56,599 nucleotides of DNA from Levilactobacillus mulengensis. Lineage in GTDB: Bacteria > Bacillota > Bacilli > Lactobacillales > Lactobacillaceae. The notes under the pieces were generated by a model. It had not been told where the DNA came from. It searched no databases and saw only the letters and a program-made list of their open reading frames with translations. Made by a program: the position numbers and the translations under genes. The first letter of the stretch is position 1. Each line of letters opens with the position of its first letter. Of this stretch, positions 33,054 to 41,415 are shown piece by piece. Location: contig NZ_RHNW01000016.1 in assembly GCF_003946045.1 (NCBI RefSeq), positions 1 to 56,599 of the forward strand, given 5' to 3'.

Positions 33054-35120
33054 CTACTTAAGGGTTGAGGTCGATTGGACCGTCTTCCAGTAAGCTGAAT
33101 AGATTTGCTTAGCTAACTTCATATTGTTATCTTCGGCATTGACCCCCAGGTTAGGCATTGCCAAGGCAACGACTACCTGTGGATTCGTCGATGGCGCATA
33201 AGAAGCCAGACTCAACGTAACCGTTTCGCTACCCTTGTAATACGTTTGGGCCGTCCCGGTCTTAGCGGAGATTTCTGGTGAGATCGATGATAACTCGTCC
33301 CCAGTCTTGTACGTGTTGCTCCCGTGAACCACGTCGTACAGACCTTCCTTAACTAATTTCTTCTCCGCTGCCGTCATGTCGATCCGGTTCAGGACCTTTG
33401 GCGTCACAGAGTTCTTCACAGCTCCCAGTGACCCGTCGGACTTGGTTCCCCGAATGGATCCCACCACGTGTGGCGCAATCCGGGTTCCCCCGTTGGCAAT
33501 CGTGGACATGTATTGGGCAACCTGTAAGACCGTGTAGGCATCGTAGTTCCCGAAGGACAAGTCCAACGCGTTCCCAATGTGGGCCTTACTGCTGGAACCC
33601 CGTAACCCGGTACTTTCGCCTGGGAGGTCGATCCCGGTCGAGACACCCAACCCAAATTGGTTGAAGTAGCCCCGTTCCTTGGCGAAAATGCTGGTACCCA
33701 TGGTCAAAGCCGCGCCGGAAACATAATTAAACTTAGCTTCCTTCATGGCCAGTTGCATCATATAGGAGTTGGAAGAAACTTCCAGCGCCGTGGAGGCATT
33801 GACAGCCATGTCGGCACCCCCATTGGCGTTAAACCAGGAAGCCTTCTTGACCCCACCAACGGTGATTGGCTTATCGGTCAAGGTGTTATTGTACGGCGTG
33901 ATCACGCCATCCATTAACGCCCCAGAAACCATGGCACCCTTGACGACAGACCCCATAACGATGTCACTGTTCATGGCACCTAAGGCGTTCGTCGTAATCT
34001 TACCCGTGGATGGGTTCCGGTCAACCCCGGCCATCCCAATGATGCCCCCGGTATTCGGGTTCATCACGATGGCGTAGGTCCCGGTCGAGACACCTCCGGC
34101 ACCAGATTCAGCTGAGTGGACCAGCGTCTGCAGTTGCTTCTGGAAACTGGAGTTGATGGTCAATTGGAGGTTATCCCCCTTGGAGCCACCATACTTCTTA
34201 ACTTCCTTGGTCACGGTATTATTACCAGCGACTTCAACCTGCTTTTCAGCCTTGGTCCCCCGCAGAACGGATTCATACTCCTGTTCTAGGTAGGATTGCC
34301 CCACACTGTCATTCCGTGAGTAGCCTTGGGCTAACAGTTCGTTGACCTTGTCGCTAGGCAATCCGGTCTTTTCGGATGAAACCGTTCCAATGATCGACTT
34401 GATCGACGACCCGTTTGGATAGTTCCGTGACCAACTTGTCCCGACCTGTACCCCAGGCATTTCGGATAAATGTTCACCGATTTCCGCAATTTCCTTGCTG
34501 GAAACGCCGGAATCCTTGATATAGGTGGTCGACAACGCGTAGGCCCCACTCATCTTCGCAAAAATGGCCGCCGCATTTTTCTGCGTTTGGGTCAATTTGA
34601 ACGAAGAATCATTTTCCAAATAACTCAGGGCCTTGTTGTACATTTGCGTCGTGGACATGCCTTTGGTGCCGGACAACTTCTTCTCAACCGCCTTTAACCG
34701 ATTGGTATCGGTCAAGTAGTAGTCAATCGACTGCCGTGGCGTCAAAGAACTGGTGGAGACCGTTAAGTACCGGCCTAACTTATTGGCAATGTCGTACATA
34801 CTGGTGGACAGAACGTTGACCCCTTTGGTGTAGGAAATGGCTTGGTGGGCTTTGTTCCCCACTAATACCTTACCGTTGGAATCGTAAACCATCCCCCGTT
34901 GCACGTTGGTGGTTTCAATCGTGGTATCGGTCGAATTGACCTCCGCCTTAAATTGCGACCCATACATTACTTGCAAATACGCCAACTGACCAATCAGCGC
35001 CGCAAATAACAGGGCAACAATGATGAAAAGAAAGTTCAACCGAAACGGGATTTCGGACTTCACGGGACCGTCACTCGATCGCTGATTTCGGTTGCTAACG
35101 CGATTATAAAAATTCTTCAC
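33054..35120 (-). CDS. pbp2B: Class B penicillin-binding protein (PBP2B/PBP3 type transpeptidase)
   Basis: A 688-residue peptidoglycan transpeptidase of the division or elongation machinery. It has a short cytosolic tail, one membrane helix (about 28-50), a PBP dimerisation domain (about 70-300) and a transpeptidase domain. The three active-site motifs are SVVK (391-394), SSN (449-451) and KTGT near residue 625. Length and motif order match PBP2B of lactobacilli. It stands alone on its transcript, with structured repeats upstream. Confidence 0.95.
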   Translation of the reverse strand: MKNFYNRVSNRNQRSSDGPVKSEIPFRLNFLFIIVALLFAALIGQLAYLQVMYGSQFKAEVNSTDTTIETTNVQRGMVYDSNGKVLVGNKAHQAISYTKGVNVLSTSMYDIANKLGRYLTVSTSSLTPRQSIDYYLTDTNRLKAVEKKLSGTKGMSTTQMYNKALSYLENDSSFKLTQTQKNAAAIFAKMSGAYALSTTYIKDSGVSSKEIAEIGEHLSEMPGVQVGTSWSRNYPNGSSIKSIIGTVSSEKTGLPSDKVNELLAQGYSRNDSVGQSYLEQEYESVLRGTKAEKQVEVAGNNTVTKEVKKYGGSKGDNLQLTINSSFQKQLQTLVHSAESGAGGVSTGTYAIVMNPNTGGIIGMAGVDRNPSTGKITTNALGAMNSDIVMGSVVKGAMVSGALMDGVITPYNNTLTDKPITVGGVKKASWFNANGGADMAVNASTALEVSSNSYMMQLAMKEAKFNYVSGAALTMGTSIFAKERGYFNQFGLGVSTGIDLPGESTGLRGSSSKAHIGNALDLSFGNYDAYTVLQVAQYMSTIANGGTRIAPHVVGSIRGTKSDGSLGAVKNSVTPKVLNRIDMTAAEKKLVKEGLYDVVHGSNTYKTGDELSSISPEISAKTGTAQTYYKGSETVTLSLASYAPSTNPQVVVALAMPNLGVNAEDNNMKLAKQIYSAYWKTVQSTSTLK

Positions 35121-35353
35121 AACAGCTCTGCTCCTTATTGTACAGCTACTATTCTACCAAACTTCGTGGCCAGTCACTATCCCACTTCAGAAATTTAAAC
35201 AAACTATGCTATTCTAGAGGCCGGGATGGCTGACGCCCAATTGGTATTCTAGCATACTGTGATTCACCCAAAAGTGACCTGCTCCCCATTTTACCAAAAA
35301 TAAATAAATTATGGCGGTTTTTCTCCTTTCAAAATATTTTGTGGCTAATTGTC

Positions 35354-35544
35354 CGTTCCCGGCGGCGGGCTCAAAACGCTCTGCTGTGGAGAACGGCTCC
35401 AGACTGAGAAGCGGTCTTCCACCTCGCCTTGAAGCCTGGAAAACCACCAGTCTCCAAGATCGTCTCATGGTCTAGGCTGGGAAAGTACCCCAGCCAAGTC
35501 CATCGACACAGCTGAGCATTTTGGCCCGCCTCTGGTCACTCACA
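35354..35544 (+). repeat. Structured repeat, long form (copy D)
   Basis: A core copy with apical stem GGCTGGG (35475-35481) / CCCAGCC (35489-35495). The basal arms contain CAAAACG and CATTTTG, where other copies have CAAAGTG and CACTTTG. The CGTTCCCGG end faces the pbp2B start, about 230 bases away. Confidence 0.85.
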
Positions 35545-35913
35545 TTTTCCTTGAATATTCTATTCGTTGGGGACTGGCCATATCTTATTTATGTCTGCCT
35601 GTGTCTCTGGGTGTGTGCAGTCTCTCTATAAATCTATTACGTAATCGAATTAGCTTAAATAGAATTTGTAGCAGCTCCTACAGGTAGTCTCATTTTCCTT
35701 CTTACTATGGCCAACACGCGCTTAATCTATCACACCCGTGTCCTTAGCCGCATCTACGACACCTGCCACTTAATTCTTCAAGGCTCACTATTTCGATAGG
35801 ATCAAAGTTTATTTGAATGGCTAACTCCATCTCAATCCTTTTTAATTTCTCGATGGTCCGCTAGGTCCGCTAATACATAAGATTTAGTATTCAACGTCTG
35901 TGGACTAAACACG
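35545..35913. other. Non-coding stretch between two repeat copies
   Basis: AT-rich sequence without a recognisable gene, promoter or repeat. Its composition differs from the GC-rich repeats on both sides. It could be a remnant of a lost gene, but no homology is recognisable by eye. Confidence 0.35.
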
Positions 35914-36180
35914 TGGCAGCCACCACGCTGGTGAAAATGGAACACGCGCGTGTTAGTGACCAGAGGTGGGCCAAGCTGCCCGGCTGTGTCGATGGTCTTA
36001 GTTGCGTGATTTGTTCGCAACTTAGAGCATGGGACAACCTTTGAGACCGGTTCTCAGGCTCAAAGTTGAGGTGGAAGCCCGCTTTTTGGCTGGAACCGGC
36101 CCCACAGCAGGGCGGCTTGAGCCCACCGCCGGGAACGAAACCCACCGCGTTCCAATCCCATTTTCACCATCCCGGAGGCA
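35914..36180 (-). repeat. Structured repeat, long form with outer arms (copy E, inverted)
   Basis: The core occupies 35951-36137 in the orientation opposite to copies A-D. The apical stem is AGTTGCG (36000-36006) / CGCAACT (36016-36022). The basal arms contain GGTGGGC-CAAGCTG and CGGCTTG-GCCCACC. The outer arms GGTGAAAATGG and CCATTTTCACC are perfect, and GGAAC-CGCG / CGCGTTCC adds further pairs. The segment from 36181 to the yfhO start shows no gene; TATAGTATGATAAG near 36274 could hold a -10 box. Confidence 0.85.
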
Positions 36181-36439
36181 ATGCTCCACGAGTTTAACCC
36201 ATAGCCAGTATTTTAGTTGAGTTCTGAAATATCTTTAAAAATATGACAATCCGGCCGCACAGCTGGCCCAGTATAGTATGATAAGAACTGGTCAATCTTT
36301 GACCACACGTGGTCGCGTCTGGTAACCAACCCAGTCAGACTGACCACCACGCCGGCTTCGCCCTTAGGCTGAATCCGCTGATTCACGCCGCAACACTCAC
36401 AACTTGCTTTTAAATTATTGAAAGATTGAGGTGGCTTCC

Positions 36440-39073
36440 TTGCAAGAAAAAAAACGACGTTGGTCGCTTACACAACGTCAATCCACGCTTTTGGGTGCGT
36501 TCTTAACGCCCTTTTTATTAATGACGGCCTATTTTATCTACCGTCAGATGGCCCCATTCGGCTCGAGTAGCCTGTTAACGGTCGACCTGGGTCAGCAGTA
36601 CATTGACTTCTTTGCCTATCTCCGGCGAGCCCTACTGCACGATCCCAGCAGTATTTTCTACTCCTTTGCCAATGGCTTAGGTGGCGAAATGCTGGGGACC
36701 TGGTCGTACTACCTGCTCAGTCCGCTGAACTGGTTGTTACTGCTCTGTCCCGGCGCCACGCTCACGACCGGCGTCTTCCTCCTGACCGTGATCAAATATG
36801 GGCTGGCCGGCCTGACCTTCGGCTGGTTACTGCTCAAGACGACCAATCAATCCGGTTTTAAGCTGGTGACGTTGGCCACCGCCTACGCTTTGATGGGCTG
36901 GTCGATTGCCAACCAACTCAACATCATGTGGTTAGACGCGGCGTACCTGTTACCGCTGATTTTCTACGGTCTGTATCTGTTGATGCACACCGGCAAGTGG
37001 CGCACCTACGTTGTCTGGTTAACAATTATGCTGGTCGTGAACTACTACATGGCCTACATGATCTGTCTCTTCTTGATTTTGGCATTTGTTTGGTTTGCCG
37101 TCGACCAATTTACCAACTGGCGGCACTTCTGGGGCCAAACCGTTAAGTTTGCGTTGACCTCCGCCGTGAGTGGCCTGTTGGCCGCATTCGTGTTACTGCC
37201 AACCTGGTGGTCCCTGTCGCAAAGCAAGGCCCAGTACACGGTCACGACCTTTAAGTGGAAGTTTGAATTTTTCCCACCGAAGATGATTGCCAAATTCTTT
37301 ATGGGCGCCTTCAACTTTGACCAAATGCCGGACGGCACCGCCAACCTCTTCATCGGTGCGCTGGCGCTACTGGGGAGTCTTTTCTTCTTTGCGGACAAAC
37401 GCATCAAGCTACGCAGCCGCATCACCGCCGGCATCATCACCCTCTTCTTGGCCCTGTCCCTTTGCGTTCAGCCCCTCGACCTGTTGTGGCACGCGGGCCA
37501 GTTTCCCGTTTGGTACCCGTACCGGTTCTCGTTTGTCGTAAGCTTCTGGCTGATCTGGTTAGCTGCACAAACGCTGACGGATGACTTCGAACCCGGCTGG
37601 TTAGCCATTGCCGTCGCCACGCTGATCATCGTGGCCGGCACTGCCTACGTGGCCTTGAACCTCAAGTCCTTTAAGTTCTTACAAATGAATCAAGTGCTCC
37701 TCGGCCTGTTCTTTGCCGTCTTGGCCCTAAGCCTGACGACGCTGCCCGTCAAGCACCACTGGATCTACCCACTGGCCTTTTTCGTCATCGGGGTGACCGA
37801 GGTCTCGGCCAACGCCTTCATGTCGTTAAACAACATTAGCTACGTCTCTCAAGGCGAATACGGCAACTACACCAACGAGCTCCAACGATTGGTCAACCGC
37901 GTGCAGAAGAAGGATCAGGGCGTCTACCGTATCGGCAAGACCTTCCTGCGAACCAAGGGCGATGCCTTTCAAACGGGCTACGCCGGCGGGGGCGTCTTCT
38001 CGTCCGTCCTGCCCAAAGCCACGCCGACCTTCTACGGCAACATTGGGAGTCCGGATGGCGACGGTTTCGTTGAATACAGTAACGGGACGCTGGTCACCGA
38101 TTCCCTTTTGAACATGAAATACTACTTCCAGCAAAAGCAATTGTCCGGTGCGTTGAGTGGGACCAGCATGTTACCGGCGTCCACCAACAAGGCCGATTTG
38201 GCCGATTACCAAGCCGTGGGTCAGGACCAATGGGCTACGACCTACCGCAACCAGTACGCCCTACCGTTGGGCTATGCCGCTAGTCAACAGATTTTAACGT
38301 TGAAGAACAAGACGGCCGACCCGGCACAGTATCAGGCCAATTGGCTGGCCGCGTTGACCGGCAAGGCCACGGACCAGCACCTGTACACGGCCGAGAATTT
38401 TGACCAAGTGACGTTCCAAAACATCGCCCAGCAGTCGAAAATTACCGGCGCCGTGTTACAACGCAAAAACCTGTTGAAGCCCGCTAAGATTACGCTGACG
38501 TTTACCCCAACCACCAATGACGCGTACTACCTGACCTTTGGCTCCACGGTCAATTCGGATAACGCGACGTTCATTCTGAATGGCAAGACACTGGATCAGT
38601 ACAAGACCTACCGAAACACCATCATGGTCAGTGCCGCCGACCACGCCAAGGGTAAGAAACAGACGTTAACGATTCAACTGAAAAAGGGCTCGTTGTGGCT
38701 GGACAACTTCACGCTGTATCAATTGAATACGGCAAAGTTCCAACGGGCTGTGGCGCAGTTAAAGACGCAACCCTGGCACCTGACGAGACACAGCAGTCGC
38801 TACTTCCGTGGAACCATCACGACCAAGACGGCCGGTCAGGTTCTAAACACGTCCGTACCGTACTCCACGGGTTGGCACGCCACCGTCAATGGCAAGCGCG
38901 TTAAGACGTATAAGACGGTCGGCATGTTCACTGCGGTCAAGCTGCCTAAGGGCCAGAGTACCGTGACGCTGTCCTACTGGCCACCGTTGTTGAATGCCGG
39001 GATCCTGGTTAGCCTGGTGACGTTGCTGGGGCTGACCGGCGGCTGGTGGCTCTCCCACCGCCGTCGCGGTTAA
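36440..39073 (+). CDS. yfhO: YfhO-family membrane protein (predicted glycosyltransferase)
   Basis: An 877-residue integral membrane protein of the YfhO family. Family members in Firmicutes are implicated in glycosylating lipoteichoic or wall teichoic acid. About 12 or more hydrophobic helices occupy residues 20-455, starting with LLGAFLTPFLLMTAYFIYRQ. An extracytoplasmic region follows (about 460-850), and one C-terminal helix ends RRRG. Motifs include DLGQQYIDFFAYLRR and FYSFANGLGGEM, typical of the family. TTG 36440 is favoured because GAGGTGG precedes it at five bases; GTG 36431 overlaps that site. The donor sugar is not deducible. Confidence 0.9.
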   Translation: MQEKKRRWSLTQRQSTLLGAFLTPFLLMTAYFIYRQMAPFGSSSLLTVDLGQQYIDFFAYLRRALLHDPSSIFYSFANGLGGEMLGTWSYYLLSPLNWLLLLCPGATLTTGVFLLTVIKYGLAGLTFGWLLLKTTNQSGFKLVTLATAYALMGWSIANQLNIMWLDAAYLLPLIFYGLYLLMHTGKWRTYVVWLTIMLVVNYYMAYMICLFLILAFVWFAVDQFTNWRHFWGQTVKFALTSAVSGLLAAFVLLPTWWSLSQSKAQYTVTTFKWKFEFFPPKMIAKFFMGAFNFDQMPDGTANLFIGALALLGSLFFFADKRIKLRSRITAGIITLFLALSLCVQPLDLLWHAGQFPVWYPYRFSFVVSFWLIWLAAQTLTDDFEPGWLAIAVATLIIVAGTAYVALNLKSFKFLQMNQVLLGLFFAVLALSLTTLPVKHHWIYPLAFFVIGVTEVSANAFMSLNNISYVSQGEYGNYTNELQRLVNRVQKKDQGVYRIGKTFLRTKGDAFQTGYAGGGVFSSVLPKATPTFYGNIGSPDGDGFVEYSNGTLVTDSLLNMKYYFQQKQLSGALSGTSMLPASTNKADLADYQAVGQDQWATTYRNQYALPLGYAASQQILTLKNKTADPAQYQANWLAALTGKATDQHLYTAENFDQVTFQNIAQQSKITGAVLQRKNLLKPAKITLTFTPTTNDAYYLTFGSTVNSDNATFILNGKTLDQYKTYRNTIMVSAADHAKGKKQTLTIQLKKGSLWLDNFTLYQLNTAKFQRAVAQLKTQPWHLTRHSSRYFRGTITTKTAGQVLNTSVPYSTGWHATVNGKRVKTYKTVGMFTAVKLPKGQSTVTLSYWPPLLNAGILVSLVTLLGLTGGWWLSHRRRG

Positions 39074-39082
39074 GCCACGGCT

Positions 39083-39262
39083 GCCTCCGGGCTGGTGAAA
39101 ATGGGCCGTGACGCTGTGGGCGCACGTCCGAAGCCTGGGAGGCGGTCTTCGGACTTACTTTGAGCCGAAGACCACGTCTCAAAGATAGCAGTTGTCTAAG
39201 CGGTAAACCGCTAAGACAACTCCCACGGCTGAACCCATTTTCACCAGCCCTGCGGCGCACAC
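39083..39262 (-). repeat. Structured repeat, subtype 2, full copy (inverted)
   Basis: It begins GCCTCCGGGCTGGTGAAAATGG nine bases behind the yfhO stop and ends with TTCACCAGCCCTGCGGCGC (motifs listed in part: CCTCCGGGCTGG and CCAGCCCTGCGG). Hairpins are GTCCGAAG (39126-39133) / CTTCGGAC (39147-39154), CTTTGAG / CTCAAAG (39159-39185) and AGTTGTCT / AGACAACT with an inner AGCGGT / ACCGCT. Orientation relative to the gene is the same as for the copies behind priA, dut, glnA and the methyltransferase gene. Confidence 0.85.
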
Positions 39263-39334
39263 TAGCTTAGCCCCAATGGACCGCTCAATTAATTGGTTTT
39301 ATAGGGACTAACTACCCACGCAAACACCTCACTT

Positions 39335-39378
39335 AAACGTCCATGGCTAAGTCCTAATGACTGGGTCATGGACGTTTT
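39335..39378 (+). terminator. First hairpin terminator behind yfhO
   Basis: AAACGTCCATG and CATGGACGTTTT pair perfectly over 11 bases. The loop carries AGTC-CTAAT-GACT, which forms a smaller hairpin. The same loop motif recurs in the next terminator. Confidence 0.7.
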
Positions 39379-39478
39379 CTAACTGGCTTAATTACAGTTG
39401 ACTTTTATCATCTTCACTACCCTTACGGCTCATAATGGCTTAGCCCCAACGAGTTGCCTGATGACTACTGCCTACGCC

Positions 39479-39523
39479 AAATACCCCCGACCAAGTCCTA
39501 GCGACTTAATCGGGGGTATTTTT
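39479..39523. terminator. Second hairpin terminator (bidirectional)
   Basis: AAATACCCCCGA and TCGGGGGTATTTTT form a perfect 12-bp stem. The loop contains AGTC-CTAGC-GACT, nearly the same as in the preceding terminator although the stems are unrelated. A-rich and T-rich flanks allow use from both strands. Confidence 0.85.
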
Positions 39524-39564
39524 CTGTTCACCTACACGGCTCTTACAACTTTTCCAGCCAAACG

Positions 39565-39602
39565 AAAAAATCCGCCTGACCTTAACCTGGTCAAACGAAT
39601 TT
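39565..39602 (-). terminator. Terminator of the HesB-like gene
   Basis: On the minus strand TTTGACC and GGTCAGGCGG pair imperfectly within AATTCG / CGGATT arms and end in TTTTTTCG, about ten bases behind the stop codon. Confidence 0.65.
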
Positions 39603-39611
39603 GTTAGCGAC

Positions 39612-39920
39612 TTACTTATCAAGTTCACCATTGTCGTCGTAGATATATACGGGGCCATCTGTCTTGGCATCGTAATCGATGGTCAAATCATAACCGACGA
39701 AGAACCATTGGTCCCCCTCGGTGATGTAATAGGTCACATCGTCCTTCTTTTCTGCAACAATTGGGTGGCGGGGATGATCGTCCGGGGTCATGCCGAGTGA
39801 AAAGCCATCGTGAACCGGCGTCTTGCCGTAAACTTTACCAAAGAAACGAACGCCACGACCAGTCATTCCCATGTCTTCACGGAACCATTTGCTTGCTGCA
39901 TCAGTCACATTAATTTTCAT
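39612..39920 (-). CDS. HesB/IscA-like protein without cysteines (YneR type)
   Basis: A 102-residue protein with the HesB-like beta fold (MKINVTDAASKWFREDMG, GRGVRFFGKVYG, GFSLGMTPDD). The family's three iron-sulfur-binding cysteines are absent; there is no cysteine at all, so cluster carriage is unlikely. ATG 39920 has GAGGAG nine bases upstream; a start 14 codons earlier has no ribosome site. The function is unknown. Two promoters lie upstream, one with a perfect palindrome in its spacer. Confidence 0.88.
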   Translation of the reverse strand: MKINVTDAASKWFREDMGMTGRGVRFFGKVYGKTPVHDGFSLGMTPDDHPRHPIVAEKKDDVTYYITEGDQWFFVGYDLTIDYDAKTDGPVYIYDDNGELDK

Positions 39921-39966
39921 TTTGATAGACTCCTCTTTGACAGACTGTGAATCCGTTTTCATACCA

Positions 39967-40044
39967 TTTATACCACGCCAAGCGGGTCCTTGGCAAGTAT
40001 CGTTTCACTAACTGCATTATACACAATTAAATTGTGGTCTTCAA
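39967..40044 (-). promoter_or_regulatory. Two promoters of the HesB-like gene, the distal one with a palindromic operator
   Basis: Proximal: TTGCCA (39991-39996), 18 bases, TATAAA (39967-39972). Distal: TTGAAG (40039-40044), 17 bases, TATAAT (40016-40021). The distal spacer is filled by CACAATTAAATTGTG (40022-40036), a perfect 15-base palindrome, a position where a bound repressor would exclude RNA polymerase. Confidence 0.6.
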
Positions 40045-40065
40045 TCTAACTGCTTAAAAGTAAGC

Positions 40066-40100
40066 AAAAAGGCGTCCCGACCGTGGTCGAGGCACCCTTT
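40066..40100 (-). terminator. Terminator of greA
   Basis: On the minus strand GGGTGCCTCGACC and GGTCGGGACGCC pair imperfectly and are followed by TTTTT, about 40 bases behind the greA stop codon. Confidence 0.75.
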
Positions 40101-40141
40101 AAATTTCAGAACGATTTGAAAAAGTCACGAAAACTTTTTTC

Positions 40142-40618
40142 TTATTCGACTGCTAAAATCTGCACAGTCATGTCGCCACCCGGGGTATCGAAAGTCACTT
40201 TTTCCCCGTTCCGGTGACCTAACAGGCCCTTAGCGATTGGTGAGTCGTTGGAGATTTTCCCAGACATTGGGTCGGCTTCAGCGGCACCCACGATGGTGTA
40301 TTCTTCGGGTTCTTCATCGGGCAATTCCTTGAAGGTAACCTTCTTACCCACGGTGATTTCATCCTTGTCACTACCATCGTTGTCGATGATTTGGGCGTAT
40401 TGCAGCATGCGTTCAACGGTGCTGATCCGCGTTTCTAACATACTTTGTTCGTCCTTGGCTGACTCGTATTCAGAATTTTCTGAAAGGTCCCCGTAAGAAC
40501 GTGCAATTTTAATCCGGTCAATCACCTTTGGTCGTTGAACCATCTTTAAGTCTTCGAGTTCGGCTTGGAGCTTTTCCTTACCTTCCTCAGTCATTGGATA
40601 CATTTTATCTTGTGCCAC
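40142..40618 (-). CDS. greA: Transcription elongation factor GreA
   Basis: GreA enters the secondary channel of RNA polymerase and stimulates cleavage of backtracked RNA. The 158-residue protein from GTG 40618 (AAGGGGTGG upstream) has the N-terminal coiled coil. The acidic tip lies in the segment [20 protein letters not shown], and the C-terminal FKBP-like domain contains [20 protein letters not shown]. It is third in the mltG-udk-greA order. Confidence 0.96.
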   Translation of the reverse strand: MAQDKMYPMTEEGKEKLQAELEDLKMVQRPKVIDRIKIARSYGDLSENSEYESAKDEQSMLETRISTVERMLQYAQIIDNDGSDKDEITVGKKVTFKELPDEEPEEYTIVGAAEADPMSGKISNDSPIAKGLLGHRNGEKVTFDTPGGDMTVQILAVE

Positions 40619-40689
40619 ACTGGCCACCCCTTTTAGCAAATTTTAGTCTTGCGGTTCACCCACAAGTTGAAGTTTATTTTGATTGATAG

Positions 40690-40720
40690 AAAAGGTTAGC
40701 CGTTTTTATCAGCTAACCTG
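40690..40720 (-). terminator. Hairpin between udk and greA
   Basis: AGGTTAGC and GCTAACCT pair perfectly with an 11-base loop, followed on the minus strand by TTTTC, eight bases behind the udk stop. The T run is short, so it may be a partial terminator. Confidence 0.65.
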
Positions 40721-40727
40721 TCCTATT

Positions 40728-41411
40728 CTATATGGTTGTATCTGGATTGTCAAAAACTTGGTCATTGCCACTAGCTTCGAGGATTGCCCGAATCTTCGTG
40801 ACTAACAGGTCGATAGCGACTTGGTTTTCGCCACCTTCAGGCACAATCAGGTCGGCGTAACGCTTGGTTGGTTCAACGAATTGATGGTAAGTTGGCTTAA
40901 CCGTTGCCAAGTATTGTTGGATAACGGATTCCAGTGACCGGCCCCGTTCGTTCATATCCCGTTGAATCCGGCGAATGATCCGAATGTCATCGTCCGTGTC
41001 AACGAAGACCTTGATGTCCATCAAGTCCCGCAGCCGTTCGTCATCCAGAATTAAAATCCCTTCCAAGATGATCACGTCCCGTGGTTCCTGGTGAATCGTT
41101 TCCTTGCTCCGCGTGGACAACGTGTAGTCGTAAACAGGCTTTTCAATGGGTTCGTAGTTCAACAATTGCTTCAATTGGGAAATCAAAAGGTCGGTGTCGA
41201 AGGCCAATGGGTGGTCGTAGTTCACGGCAGCCCGTTCTTCCATCGTCATGTCATCTTGATTGTTGTAGTACGAATCCTGTTGCAAAATCATGATTGAATG
41301 CCCAATCAATTGATTGAAAATTGCCCGACTTACGGTCGTTTTGCCACTACCGGAACCCCCGGTAACCCCAATGATAATCGGTCGTTTCTTGTTTGCCAAC
41401 ACTGTCGCCAT
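40728..41411 (-). CDS. udk: Uridine kinase
   Basis: Udk salvages uridine and cytidine with GTP or ATP. The 227-residue protein has the P-loop [15 protein letters not shown] (about 15-29), then [26 protein letters not shown] and the lid region [20 protein letters not shown] 41411 is close to AAAAGG; GTG five codons later is an alternative start at better spacing. It lies four bases behind mltG. Confidence 0.95.
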   Translation of the reverse strand: MATVLANKKRPIIIGVTGGSGSGKTTVSRAIFNQLIGHSIMILQQDSYYNNQDDMTMEERAAVNYDHPLAFDTDLLISQLKQLLNYEPIEKPVYDYTLSTRSKETIHQEPRDVIILEGILILDDERLRDLMDIKVFVDTDDDIRIIRRIQRDMNERGRSLESVIQQYLATVKPTYHQFVEPTKRYADLIVPEGGENQVAIDLLVTKIRAILEASGNDQVFDNPDTTI

Positions 41412-41415
41412 CCTT

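Noticed and set aside
35545..35913. A decayed gene in the AT-rich gap between two repeat copies
   Set aside because: No frame longer than a few dozen codons with recognisable protein sequence was found, so it is only described as non-coding.
36928..38140. Several open frames on both strands inside yfhO
   Set aside because: yfhO is continuous with a consistent membrane-protein pattern; the other frames lack starts with ribosome sites and family features.
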